The translations under genes and the position numbers were made by a program. A model generated the notes under the pieces. It was not told the DNA's origin. It did no database searches and saw only the letters and a list, made by a program, of their open reading frames with translations. Positions 16,841 through 26,283 of a stretch of 64,000 nt of DNA are shown here, piece by piece. This DNA is from Alphaproteobacteria bacterium (GTDB lineage: Bacteria; Pseudomonadota; Alphaproteobacteria; DSM-16000; Inquilinaceae). Position 1 is the first letter of the stretch; each line of letters starts with the position of its first letter. Location: assembly GCA_028281925.1 (NCBI GenBank), contig JANQIX010000019.1, positions 62,001 to 126,000 of the forward strand. Direction: 5' to 3'.

Positions 16841-18673
16841 TCACCCGGCGGCGGCAGCCGCCTTCTTGCTTTCGCGCTTGCGGTCGTTGGGGTCGAGCGC
16901 GCGCTTGCGCAGGCGGATCGACTGCGGTGTGACCTCCACCAGCTCGTCGTCATCGATATAGGCCAGTGCCTTTTCCAAGGTCATCCGGATCGGCGGGGTC
17001 AGCAGCACCGCGTCATCCTTGCCGGCGGCGCGGATGTTGGTCAGCTTCTTGCCCTTCAGCACATTGACTTCCAGGTCGTGGCCGCGGCTGTTCTCGCCGA
17101 TGATCATGCCCTGGTAGACGCGCGTGCCGGGCTCGATCATCAGCGCGCCGCGCTCTTCCAGGTTCCAGAGCGCATAGGCCACGGCTTCGCCGGCACCGTT
17201 GGCGATCAGCATGCCGTTGCGCCGTCCGGGGATCGTGCCCTTGAACGGGGCATAGCCGTGGAACACCCGGTTCAGCACACCGGTGCCGCGGGTGTCGGTC
17301 ATGAATTCACCGTGATAGCCGATCAGCCCGCGGGTCGGCACCTGCAGCACCAGGCGCTGCTTGCCGCCGCCGCTCGGCCGCATCTCGAACAGCTCGCCCT
17401 TGCGCTCGGTCAGCTTCTGGACGACGACGCCGGAATAGTCTTCGTCCACATCGACGATGACTTCCTCCAACGGCTCCTGCCGTTCGCCCGTCTCCGGGTC
17501 AATCTGCATCACGACCCGGGGGCGGCTGATCGCAAGCTCGAAGCCTTCGCGGCGCATCTGCTCGATCAGGATGGCGAGCTGAAGCTCGCCGCGACCGGCC
17601 ACCTCGAAGCTGTCCTTGGCCTCGGTCTCGCTGACGCGCAGCGCGACATTGCCTTCCGTCTCGCGCATCAGGCGCGCCCGGATCACCCGGCTGGTCACCT
17701 TGTCGCCCTCGGTGCCGGCCAGCGGGCTGTCGTTCACGGAGAACGTCATCGCCAGGGTCGGCGGGTCGATGGGCTGGGCCGGCAGAGCGCCTTCGACCGA
17801 CGGGTCGCACACGGTGTCCGCCACGTTGGCCTTGCTCAAGCCCGCAATGGCGACGATGTCGCCGGCTTCGGCCGAGTCGATGGGCTGGCGCTTCAGCCCG
17901 CGGAAGGCCAGCAGCTTGCTGACCCGGCCCTGTTCGATCATGGACCCGTCGCGGGCCAGCGCCTTGACCGTCATGTTGGTCTTCAAGAGGCCGCTCTCGA
18001 CACGCCCGGTCAGCACGCGGCCGAGATAGGGGTCGGCCTCCAGCGTCGTGGCCAAGAGCGAAAACGGCGCGTCCGGCCGCACGCCATGGGGCGGCGGCAC
18101 GTGGCGGATGATCAGCTCGAACAGCGGCGCCATGTCGCCGTCGCGCGACTCCGGATCGTCGCTGGCCCAGCCCTGCTTGGCGGAGGAAAAGAGCGTCGGG
18201 AAGTCGAGCTGGGCCTCGTCCGCGTCCAGTGCGGCGAACAGGTCGAACACCTCGTCATGCACCGCATGGGCCCGCTGGTCGGGCTTGTCGACCTTGTTGA
18301 CCAGCACGATCGGCCGCAGTCCCAGCTTCAGCGCCTTGCCGACCACGAACTTGGTCTGCGGCATCGGCCCTTCGGCGGCATCGACCAGCACGACGACGCC
18401 GTCGACCATGCCGAGGATACGCTCCACCTCGCCGCCGAAATCGGCGTGGCCCGGGGTGTCGACGATGTTCAGACGGTGGCCGCCCCATTCCAGCGACGTG
18501 CATTTGGCCAGGATGGTGATGCCGCGCTCGCGCTCCAGCTCGTTGCTGTCGAGCGCGCGTTCAATCACCTGCTGGTTGTCGCGAAAGGCACCGCTTTGCC
18601 GCAGCAGGGCGTCGATCAGGGTCGTCTTGCCGTGATCGACATGGGCGATGATCGCGAGGTTGCGCAGCTCCAT
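16841..18673 (-). CDS. typA: Ribosome-associated GTPase TypA/BipA
   Basis: 610 aa. A translational GTPase of the EF-G-like group, active in ribosome assembly and stress adaptation. Seen: G1 HVDHGKTTL at the N-terminus, G2/switch I with RERGITI, G3 [15 protein letters not shown]4 NKVDKP; then domain II, an EF-G C-terminal-like region and the BipA-specific C-terminal domain with [14 protein letters not shown] and an [18 protein letters not shown] end. Full length. A long opposing frame on the plus strand is its antisense shadow. Confidence 0.96.
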   Translation of the reverse strand: MELRNLAIIAHVDHGKTTLIDALLRQSGAFRDNQQVIERALDSNELERERGITILAKCTSLEWGGHRLNIVDTPGHADFGGEVERILGMVDGVVVLVDAAEGPMPQTKFVVGKALKLGLRPIVLVNKVDKPDQRAHAVHDEVFDLFAALDADEAQLDFPTLFSSAKQGWASDDPESRDGDMAPLFELIIRHVPPPHGVRPDAPFSLLATTLEADPYLGRVLTGRVESGLLKTNMTVKALARDGSMIEQGRVSKLLAFRGLKRQPIDSAEAGDIVAIAGLSKANVADTVCDPSVEGALPAQPIDPPTLAMTFSVNDSPLAGTEGDKVTSRVIRARLMRETEGNVALRVSETEAKDSFEVAGRGELQLAILIEQMRREGFELAISRPRVVMQIDPETGERQEPLEEVIVDVDEDYSGVVVQKLTERKGELFEMRPSGGGKQRLVLQVPTRGLIGYHGEFMTDTRGTGVLNRVFHGYAPFKGTIPGRRNGMLIANGAGEAVAYALWNLEERGALMIEPGTRVYQGMIIGENSRGHDLEVNVLKGKKLTNIRAAGKDDAVLLTPPIRMTLEKALAYIDDDELVEVTPQSIRLRKRALDPNDRKRESKKAAAAAG

Positions 18674-19327
18674 CGGGCGTTTCCCGGCGCGTTAGAGGGC
18701 ATGGTTTTGGGGTTGGGGTGCTGGCCGGGACTATAGGGGCGGGCCGCCACAAGACAAGGGCCATGTCGCCCGCCATGCCGCCGGTGGTGCCTGATAATGC
18801 ACAGCGCGGTTCGTTTCGGAAGGGTACTGCGCAGCGTTAGGCAATTTCCGGATTATGGACAGAAAGAAAATGCCCGACATTCGCCACAAATTCGCAGTAT
18901 CATAAAAAGTTCATATTCCAGTGAGGCGCGGGGTGGGTGATGAGCTGCCAAAGACATATCATCGCAGCGAGGGCAATCCTCACCGAACCGGGGTCCTCTG
19001 CCCCGTTCGAAAAGCCGCGCCTGCACGTCAAGGCGCGCAAACATAAGGTCGACAAGCGTAGGCGGTCGCTGGTGCGGACGTCGATGCTGGCCGTTGCCGC
19101 ATTGTTCACCGGCAAGTCGATGGATGAGCTGCGATCGCGCAAAGGTTGAGCGATTTGTCCATATCCACCATGGTTTAATTAATTCCCTGTGCGAGAGATC
19201 GGTTCAAGGTCTCTGTTTTTGAATAAAAACTCTCCCATCGGCGCGACTTTCGCATCAGGATCGCGTACGGTCGGCGGAACCGAGTCGCTGCCGATGGAGC
19301 AGGTCCCATGGGTTACGTGCCGACCGC
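18674..19327. other. Long intergenic region upstream of tamA
   Basis: 654 bases between divergent typA and tamA. Composition is AT-richer than its neighbours in two patches (about 18840-18920 and 19160-19245, including TTTAATTAATT), suitable for promoters of either gene. A small open frame (18940-19149) is listed separately. I see no tRNA, no convincing terminator and no repeat. Confidence 0.6.
18940..19149 (+). CDS. Possible small basic protein
   Basis: 69 codons from ATG 18940. GGGGTGGG lies immediately upstream, giving a plausible ribosome site. The product is rich in Arg and Lys (KARKHKVDKRRRSLVR in the middle) and ends in MLAVAALFTGKSMDELRSRKG. It matches nothing I know and codon bias is not decisive, so it may be chance. 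Listed because it would otherwise be missed in a 654-base gap. Confidence 0.25.
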   Translation: MSCQRHIIAARAILTEPGSSAPFEKPRLHVKARKHKVDKRRRSLVRTSMLAVAALFTGKSMDELRSRKG

Positions 19328-21181
19328 ATGTCCAGCGTCCGGCAACTAGCGTGCATCGCCGCGATGGTGGCGTCGGCCTGCGGGCTGTTGGCGGGGCAGG
19401 CGTCGGCGCAGCCGGTGGCCTACCGCACCGAATTGCCGGAGGTGGAGGACGCGCAGCTGCAGGCGGCGCTGGAAGCGAGTTCCAATCTGCTTTCGCTTGA
19501 AGAGGCGGAGGAGCCGCCGGGTGCCGCCGGCCTTGTGCGTCGGGCCGAAGAGGATCGCGAGCGCATGCTGGCGGCGCTCAGGTCCTTCGGCTATTACGCT
19601 GGCGAGGTCGATGTCACTTTGGCCGGCCTGGCTCTGGGCACAGAGGACCTGATCGAACGGGTCGAGGCGATGGCTGGCGAGGAGCCGTTGCCGGTCGCCG
19701 TCACCGCGACCCTGGGGCCGCTCTACACCATTGGCCGGTTCGACGTTCTGGATGCAGCCACCGGACAGCCGGAGCTGCAGGTTCCCATCGATCGCGCAGC
19801 ATTGGGCATTGCCGAGGGTGATCCCGCGCGGGCCTCGGCTGTCCTCGGGGCCCAGACCCAGGTGGTCAACCAGATGCGCCAGGCGGGCTATCCATTTGCC
19901 ACGGTTCCCGACCGGCGGGTGATCGTCGACCACGCCGCGCAGCAGATGGAAGTGACGCTGACGACCGAACCGGGGCCTTATGCCGTGTTCGGCGAAATCG
20001 AGGTCGAGGGGCTGGAGGAGGTCGACGAGGATTTCGTGCGCGACCGCTTCGATATCGCGCCCGGCGATCCCTATTCGCCGGCCGCCGTCAGCAGTCTGCG
20101 GGACAATCTGGCGGGTCTTGAGGTGTTTGCCGGTGTGCGGGTCGACACCGCCGATGCGCTGGATGCCGATGGCCGGCTGCCGGTCACCGTGCAGGTGACG
20201 GAACGGGCGCGGCGCGTCATCGGCCTCGGCGCGGATTTCGCCACATCCGAAGGCTTCGGCGCCCGCGTCTATTGGGGGCACCGCAACCTGTTCGGCCAGG
20301 CGGAGAGTCTGCGCATCCAGGCCGAGGCCGGGCGGATCGCCGAGAACGATCTGGCTGACATCGATTTCGGGCTCAGTGTCCGCTATCGGGTCCCCGACTT
20401 CCTGACGCGCGGCCAAACCTTTCGCGCTGAGATCGTGGCCCAGCGCGAGAACCCCGACGCCTTCCGCCGCGAGGCGATCGAGGCGACCGTCGCTGTCGAC
20501 CGCCAGATCACGGACACGCTGCAGCTTTCCGCCGGCCTGAAGGCGGAATACAGCGAGGTGGAAGACGGCGACACCGAGGCCGAACGGCTGGTGCTCCTCA
20601 GCCTGCCGCTGGCGCTCCGCCTCGACACCACGGACGATCTGCTGGACCCAACCGGCGGCTATCGTGTCTCTCTGGCGACCGAACCCTTCTCCGTCGACCG
20701 GACGTTTCTTCGCACCGAGCTTGCGGCCTCGACGTATTACGATGTCTTCGGCGGCGGCGATCTGGTGCTGGCGGCGCGCACGCGCCTCGGCAGCGTTGTC
20801 GGTGAGGAGTTGCTGGATGTCCCGAACGACAAGCGATTCTACTCTGGCGGCGGCGGCTCCGTGCGGGGCTTCTCCTTCCAGGGTATCGGTCCGCGCGCGG
20901 GCGACGGCGATCCTCTCGGCGGGCGCAGCCTGTTTGAGGTCGGCGTGGAGGCGAGAGTCCGGATCACCGACGAAATCGGTCTGGTGCCGTTCATCGAAGG
21001 CGGGCAGGTGTTTGAAGACGCGTTCCCGACCTTTGATGAAGAACTGCGGTTCGGCGCCGGCCTGGGCCTGCGGTACTACACCGATTTCGGCCCGTTGCGC
21101 CTCGACTTTGCCATCCCCATCGACAAGCGCGAGGAAGACGACGATTTCCAGTTCTATGTCAGCATCGGCCAAGCGTTCTGA
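19328..21181 (+). CDS. tamA: Outer-membrane translocation protein TamA (Omp85 family)
   Basis: 617 aa. A signal peptide (cleavage near ASA-QPVAY) is followed by three POTRA-like modules (about 30-260), then a 16-strand beta-barrel ending in VSIGQAF with the C-terminal Phe expected of barrel proteins. Barrel-typical VRGFSFQGIGPR is the Omp85 RGF lock motif. With TamB it forms the translocation and assembly module linking inner and outer membranes. tamB starts 14 bases after the stop, so the two are an operon. ATG 19328 has a weak ribosome site. Confidence 0.92.
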   Translation: MSSVRQLACIAAMVASACGLLAGQASAQPVAYRTELPEVEDAQLQAALEASSNLLSLEEAEEPPGAAGLVRRAEEDRERMLAALRSFGYYAGEVDVTLAGLALGTEDLIERVEAMAGEEPLPVAVTATLGPLYTIGRFDVLDAATGQPELQVPIDRAALGIAEGDPARASAVLGAQTQVVNQMRQAGYPFATVPDRRVIVDHAAQQMEVTLTTEPGPYAVFGEIEVEGLEEVDEDFVRDRFDIAPGDPYSPAAVSSLRDNLAGLEVFAGVRVDTADALDADGRLPVTVQVTERARRVIGLGADFATSEGFGARVYWGHRNLFGQAESLRIQAEAGRIAENDLADIDFGLSVRYRVPDFLTRGQTFRAEIVAQRENPDAFRREAIEATVAVDRQITDTLQLSAGLKAEYSEVEDGDTEAERLVLLSLPLALRLDTTDDLLDPTGGYRVSLATEPFSVDRTFLRTELAASTYYDVFGGGDLVLAARTRLGSVVGEELLDVPNDKRFYSGGGGSVRGFSFQGIGPRAGDGDPLGGRSLFEVGVEARVRITDEIGLVPFIEGGQVFEDAFPTFDEELRFGAGLGLRYYTDFGPLRLDFAIPIDKREEDDDFQFYVSIGQAF

Positions 21182-21195
21182 AGACGGGGCCTGAG

Positions 21196-24100
21196 GTGCG
21201 CCGTCTCTTCCGTATCGCCCGGATGGCCTTATGGACAGTCCGCATCGGGCTGTTGGCGCTGGTGGCCGGCTTTGCCGCCGGTGTTGTCTGGCTGCAGACG
21301 GGCAGCGGCAAGGATTGGCTGGCCGCTCAGATCGAAGCGGCCGTCAGTGCGCCGGGCAGCGAACTGGCGATCGGAACGTTGAGCGGCGCCATCCCCTTCT
21401 CTCCCACCGTGAGCGACGTCACCATGGCTGACGATGACGGCGTCTGGCTGACGGTGGACCGCGCGACCGTGCGGCTGGCGCCGATGGCGCTGTTCAGCGG
21501 GATTGCGCGGATCGAGGTGATCGAGGCTGGCCGCGTGGCGCTGCTGCGCGAACCGCTGCCCGGCCCTCAAGCCCCGGAGCAGCCGGCCGAACCGTTCGCA
21601 TGGCCCGAGCTGCCGGTTGACCTTGAGCTTGACCGACTGAGCGTGGCCGAAGTGGCGCTTGGGGCACCCATCCTGGGAGAATCCGCCAGCCTCAGCATCG
21701 AGGGCTCGGCCCTGCTGGGCGATGTCGCCAACGGTCTGGCGCTCGACCTCGCAGTGGAACGAACCGACGACACGCCGGGCGGGCTGACGGTGCAGATGCG
21801 GTTCGTGCCGGAGACCGGGCGGCTGACGACGGAGCTGCAGCTCGACGAACCCGAGGGCGGAATGCTGGCACGGCTCGGAGACCTTCCGATACGACAGCCG
21901 CTGACGGTGGATCTGTCCGGCGATGGTTCGCTGGACGACTGGAGGGCGGAGCTGGCGGTCGACGGGGGCGACGACCTGCGGCTTGCGGGCGCGGCCGAGA
22001 TCGCGGTCGAAGGTTCGGGGCGCCGCGTCACGGTGGACCTTGCCGGCCGACTCGCGGCATTTGCGGACGCAACCTTGCTGCCGCTCTTGGACGACGAGAT
22101 CACGCTGGAGTCCTCCGTGCTGATCGGCGCGGAGGGGGCGTTCGGCATCGACCAGCTGGACCTTGCCGGCGGCTTCGGAGAGGTGTCGCTGAGTGGGCAG
22201 GTGGATCTCGGCCAAGAGACGGCGGATATAGCACTGAGCCTGGTGCCGGCGGCTTCGGACCGGTTCACGGACCTGACCGGCGGCGCATCGTGGGGATCGC
22301 TGCGTCTGGCCACGACACTGCAAGGGCCGTTCCCGGAGCCCACAGTCGCACTGACGTTGGAGGGCGAGGATCTCGCCTATGGCGGCGTTGCTCTGGGGGC
22401 ATTGGACGCGACCATTGCCGCCGCGGCCGCCGATCCCCTGACCGATGCCGATCCGCGCCTGGATATCGATGCCGAGATCGCGATCGAGGGCCTGGATCTC
22501 GGGGACGACACGACGCGCGACCTGGTCGGGGCGCCGATGGAGATCGCCGTCGCCGGCACGGTCACGCCGTCGGGCGGCATGGTGATCGAGAGCCTGAGCG
22601 TCGACTCGCCGCTGGCGCAGTTGGCGGTCGAGGGCGAGGCGGAGGGCTGGGGTGCTGCAGCGGCCAGGGCGATGGGCGACCTTGCCGTACCGGACCTGTC
22701 GCAGTTCACCGCGCTGACGGGCCAGGCGCTGGCCGGATCGGCCGAACTGGCGCTGGAGGCGCAGTGGGACGGTGCGGCCGCTGCGCTGGCGGTCGACGCC
22801 GGGCTGGACGGCCTGTCGACCGGGATCGCCCAGGCGGACGCGATGCTGGGCCCGGCACCCAGGCTGAACGTCGAGGCCTCATTGGCCGCCGATGGTTCGA
22901 TCGAAGTCGAGACTCTGGAACTTGCAGCCCCCGGCGCGAGCCTGTCGGCGGACGGTGCGCTTGGCCACGACGCGCTGGGGATCGACTGGCAGGTCTCGCT
23001 GGCCGATCTGGCGGCCATCGAACCCTCCATCAGCGGCGCCCTTGCCGCGGAAGGGCGGGTGACCGGCGCGCCGAATGACCCCGCGGTGACAGCCCAGGTG
23101 ACGCTGACGGACGCCGTTCTGGCCGGCTATGCCGTGCCGGACGCCGAACTGGACGCCGACCTCGCGACCCTGGCCTCGGGGCCGACCGGCGAACTTGCGC
23201 TCGCCGCCACGGTCAACGGCTTGCCGACCGAGGTGGCCGCCGATTTGCAGGTCGAAAACGATGGGACCGTTCTGGTCGATGCGCTGTCTCTGCAAGTCGC
23301 AAGCCTGTCTGCGCAGGGCGCGGTCACGGTACTGCCTGCTGGTACGGTCAGCGGTGAGGTTGATTTACGCGTCGGCACGCTGGCGGATCTGGCGCCGTTC
23401 ATCGGGCAGGCCCTTTCGGGGATGGTTGAAGCGTCCGTTTCGTTGGCGGACGTTGACGGCCAGCAGAAGGTCGACGCCAACGTGTCGGCGTCCGGGGCCG
23501 GCCTGCCCGGCGAGGCCACGGTCGCCCGCACACAGCTTGCCCTGCAGGTGGGCGATGCACTGGGTGCGCCCGTCATCAACAGCCGCGTGCAGGCTAACGG
23601 TATCCTGGCGGGCGGGCTCGCGCTGGACCGTGTCGTGGTTACGGCAGAGGGCGGCCTCGACAGACTGGACCTCGGCATCGATCTTGCCGATGAAAGGCTG
23701 GCGTTGGTCACGCGGGCGACGGTGGCGCTTGCAGACACGGGCACGCAGGTGGACGTTGCTGCCCTTACGGCCCGTTATGACGACGTCGAGGCGGCGTTGG
23801 CCGGCCCGGCGCGGGTCACCGTGGCGCCCGACGGCGTAACGGTCGACGGTCTCGTGCTGCAGGCCGAAGGGGGCCGCATCGCAGCCGACGGTCGGTACGG
23901 CGACGTTTCCGACCTTGGCATCACGCTGTCGGAACTGCCGCTCGATCTCGCCCGTCTCGCCGCACCGGATCTGGGGCTTTCCGGACAGTTGGACGGGACG
24001 ATCAGCCTTGCCGGAACACGTGCCGCGCCCCAGGCCTCCGTCGATCTCACGGCGACCGCGGTCACGCTGGCGGCGATCCGTGAAGCGGGGCTGTCCGGCT

Positions 24101-25566
24101 TCGATGCTACCGCGGCACTGGATTGGCGAGGTGGGGAGCTGAGCCTGGACACCACCGTGACCGGCGATCTTGACGGCACCGTGTCGGCGTCGCTTGTCCT
24201 GGCCGCACCGGCCGATCCCGGCAGCGGCCTGCCGCGGATCGACGATAGCACCGGCCTGACAGGACAGGTGACGGGCAGTGCTAACCTTCGGGCATTGAAC
24301 GATTTGCTGGCCGGCAGTGGCGATCGCGTAGGCGGGGCCATGGCCATCGACCTGGATCTGGCGGGCACGGTCGGGGATCCACGCGTCACCGGTATGCTGG
24401 ACTTGACCGAGGGCAGCTATGCCAATGTGCTGTCGGGGGTCGCGCTGGACGACATCGTGGTGCGGCTGGCCGGCGATGGGGAGCGGCTGACGATCGCCGA
24501 GTTCTCAGCCCGCACGCCCAACGGGGGCGCCCTTGGCGCCAATGGTGCCATCGGGATCGATCCTGACGACGGGTTCCCTGCCGACCTGACCATCGGTTTC
24601 GATGACGCCCTGGTGATCCACAGCGACATCGTCAGCGCCGAGCTGGCGGGCGAGGTGGCGATCGCCGGGCAGCTTACGCAATCGCTGTCCGTCGACGGCC
24701 GGCTGCAGGTGGTGGAAGCGGAAATCCGGCTGCCCGAACAGCTGCCTCCGTCGGTGCCCACGCTGGATGTCGAGGAAATCAACATACCTCCGGAGATGGC
24801 GGCGCGAAGGCCGCCACCGCCGCCCCCGGCCGGAGACGGTGCGCAACCGCTTCAGGTCGCCCTGGACCTGACGGTGGACGCGCCGGAGAGAATTTTTGTG
24901 CGCGGCCGCGGGCTGGACGCAGAGGTGGGCGGTTCGGTTACCGTCGGCGGGGATGCCGCCGCCCCCGATATCGGCGGCGCCTTCGCGCTCCGCCGCGGCT
25001 TTCTCGATGCCCTGGGGCGCCGGTTCACATTCGAAGAGGGCTCGGTGACCTTGCCGGAAGACGGCAGCGTCGATCCGGAAATCCGCTTCGTCGCCCGCAC
25101 GGACCTGGAAGATGCCGTGGCCGAGGTCACGATCAGCGGGCGGGCGTCGGCGCCGCAGATCGCGTTCAGCTCCGTGCCCGAACTGCCGCAGGACGAGGTT
25201 CTGGCCCGCATCCTGTTCGAGAAGCCCACCAGCTCGCTGACGGCGTTCGAGGCGATCCAGCTTGCGCGCTCCGCGGCGGAGCTGGCGGGCGTGGCGCCCG
25301 GCGGAGACGTGCTGGGCGATGTCCGCGACGCTCTGGGCGTCGACGTGATCGATGTGGAGCAGCAGGACGAATCCGTCGAAAGCTCCACCTTGAGCGTCGG
25401 CAGCTATGTCGCCGACGGGGTGTTCCTGGGCGTCGAACAGGGGCTGCAGGCCGGGTCCAGCCGCGTGACCGTCGAGATTGAGCTGACGCCTAACATCTCG
25501 GTGGAGACCGATGTGGGGGCCGACAGCACCGGACGGCTGGGCATCAAGATGGAATGGGACTACTGA
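21196..25566 (+). CDS. tamB: Translocation and assembly module protein TamB (AsmA-like)
   Basis: 1456 aa from a GTG start. An N-terminal signal anchor (WTVRIGLLALVAGFAAGVVWLQ) puts the rest in the periplasm. The body is a very long repeated beta structure of the bridge-like lipid-transfer type, rich in DLxLAGxLxD-like turns. The C-terminal part carries the DUF490/TamB domain: PPPPPPAGDGAQ linker, then RGFLDALGRRFTFEEGSVTLP, ISGRASAPQIAFSSVPELPQDEVLARILFEK and the closing GIKMEWDY. Forms an operon with tamA; likely handles phospholipid transport and outer-membrane protein assembly. Confidence 0.93.
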   Translation: MRRLFRIARMALWTVRIGLLALVAGFAAGVVWLQTGSGKDWLAAQIEAAVSAPGSELAIGTLSGAIPFSPTVSDVTMADDDGVWLTVDRATVRLAPMALFSGIARIEVIEAGRVALLREPLPGPQAPEQPAEPFAWPELPVDLELDRLSVAEVALGAPILGESASLSIEGSALLGDVANGLALDLAVERTDDTPGGLTVQMRFVPETGRLTTELQLDEPEGGMLARLGDLPIRQPLTVDLSGDGSLDDWRAELAVDGGDDLRLAGAAEIAVEGSGRRVTVDLAGRLAAFADATLLPLLDDEITLESSVLIGAEGAFGIDQLDLAGGFGEVSLSGQVDLGQETADIALSLVPAASDRFTDLTGGASWGSLRLATTLQGPFPEPTVALTLEGEDLAYGGVALGALDATIAAAAADPLTDADPRLDIDAEIAIEGLDLGDDTTRDLVGAPMEIAVAGTVTPSGGMVIESLSVDSPLAQLAVEGEAEGWGAAAARAMGDLAVPDLSQFTALTGQALAGSAELALEAQWDGAAAALAVDAGLDGLSTGIAQADAMLGPAPRLNVEASLAADGSIEVETLELAAPGASLSADGALGHDALGIDWQVSLADLAAIEPSISGALAAEGRVTGAPNDPAVTAQVTLTDAVLAGYAVPDAELDADLATLASGPTGELALAATVNGLPTEVAADLQVENDGTVLVDALSLQVASLSAQGAVTVLPAGTVSGEVDLRVGTLADLAPFIGQALSGMVEASVSLADVDGQQKVDANVSASGAGLPGEATVARTQLALQVGDALGAPVINSRVQANGILAGGLALDRVVVTAEGGLDRLDLGIDLADERLALVTRATVALADTGTQVDVAALTARYDDVEAALAGPARVTVAPDGVTVDGLVLQAEGGRIAADGRYGDVSDLGITLSELPLDLARLAAPDLGLSGQLDGTISLAGTRAAPQASVDLTATAVTLAAIREAGLSGFDATAALDWRGGELSLDTTVTGDLDGTVSASLVLAAPADPGSGLPRIDDSTGLTGQVTGSANLRALNDLLAGSGDRVGGAMAIDLDLAGTVGDPRVTGMLDLTEGSYANVLSGVALDDIVVRLAGDGERLTIAEFSARTPNGGALGANGAIGIDPDDGFPADLTIGFDDALVIHSDIVSAELAGEVAIAGQLTQSLSVDGRLQVVEAEIRLPEQLPPSVPTLDVEEINIPPEMAARRPPPPPPAGDGAQPLQVALDLTVDAPERIFVRGRGLDAEVGGSVTVGGDAAAPDIGGAFALRRGFLDALGRRFTFEEGSVTLPEDGSVDPEIRFVARTDLEDAVAEVTISGRASAPQIAFSSVPELPQDEVLARILFEKPTSSLTAFEAIQLARSAAELAGVAPGGDVLGDVRDALGVDVIDVEQQDESVESSTLSVGSYVADGVFLGVEQGLQAGSSRVTVEIELTPNISVETDVGADSTGRLGIKMEWDY

Positions 25567-25582
25567 GCCCGGCTTCGTCTCC

Positions 25583-26278
25583 ATGGATATGCTGAACACG
25601 ATCGACTACGCCGCGCTCGCCTGCTTCTTCGCCGGATGGTTCGGCTACACCTGGTACGCCGACCACAGCCGCTGGTCGGGCCGCAGCATCACCGTGGTCA
25701 TGAACCAGTATCGCATGGCCTGGGCGCGGGAGATGTTGCGGCGCGAGGTGCGGGTGGTCGACACCACCATGGTCGGCAACATCCTGACCGGCATCGCCTT
25801 CTTCGCCTCCACCACGATCCTGATCGTCGGCGGGTTGGTTGCCCTAGTGGGGGCGCGGGACGAGGCAATTGCCGCCCTTGCCGTCATCCCGTTTGCCGAG
25901 CCGGCCACGCCGGCGCTGTGGGAGCTGAAGGTGCTCCTGCTCTTGACCATCTTCGTCTATGCGTTCTTCAAGTTCGCCTGGGCGTTCCGCCTTGCCAATT
26001 ACTGCTCGATCCTGATCGGCTCCGGCCCCAGGGAGGGCGACCAGCTCGATCCCGCCGGGGAAGCCCATGCGCGCCGTTCCGCCAATATGCTGGCGCTGGT
26101 GGCGCGCCACGTGAACCGGGGCCTGCGCGCCTACTTCTTCGCGCTGGCTGCGCTCGGCTGGTTCGTGCACGCGGCCTTCCTGGCCGGGGCGACGTTGCTT
26201 GTCGTTCTCGTCATGTACCGGCGGGAGTTCCGGTCGCGCGCCTACAAGGTGATGACGGAAGAGGCGCGGGAGCCCTGA
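25583..26278 (+). CDS. DUF599 family membrane protein
   Basis: 231 aa. Helices are visible at about 7-22, 68-90 (NILTGIAFFASTTILIVGGLVALVGA), 110-135 (LLLLTIFVYAFFKFAWAF) and 185-212. The MNQYRMAWAREMLRREVRVVDTTMVGN block and RLANYCSILIG are family features. Function unknown. Starts 16 bases after the tamB stop and is probably transcribed with tamAB, so an envelope role is possible. An in-frame start at 25511 would overlap tamB and is not used. Confidence 0.85.
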   Translation: MDMLNTIDYAALACFFAGWFGYTWYADHSRWSGRSITVVMNQYRMAWAREMLRREVRVVDTTMVGNILTGIAFFASTTILIVGGLVALVGARDEAIAALAVIPFAEPATPALWELKVLLLLTIFVYAFFKFAWAFRLANYCSILIGSGPREGDQLDPAGEAHARRSANMLALVARHVNRGLRAYFFALAALGWFVHAAFLAGATLLVVLVMYRREFRSRAYKVMTEEAREP

Positions 26279-26283
26279 CGGCG

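Noticed and set aside
16817-18736. 639-residue plus-strand frame across typA
   Set aside because: Antisense of TypA with Arg/Gly-rich composition and no domain.
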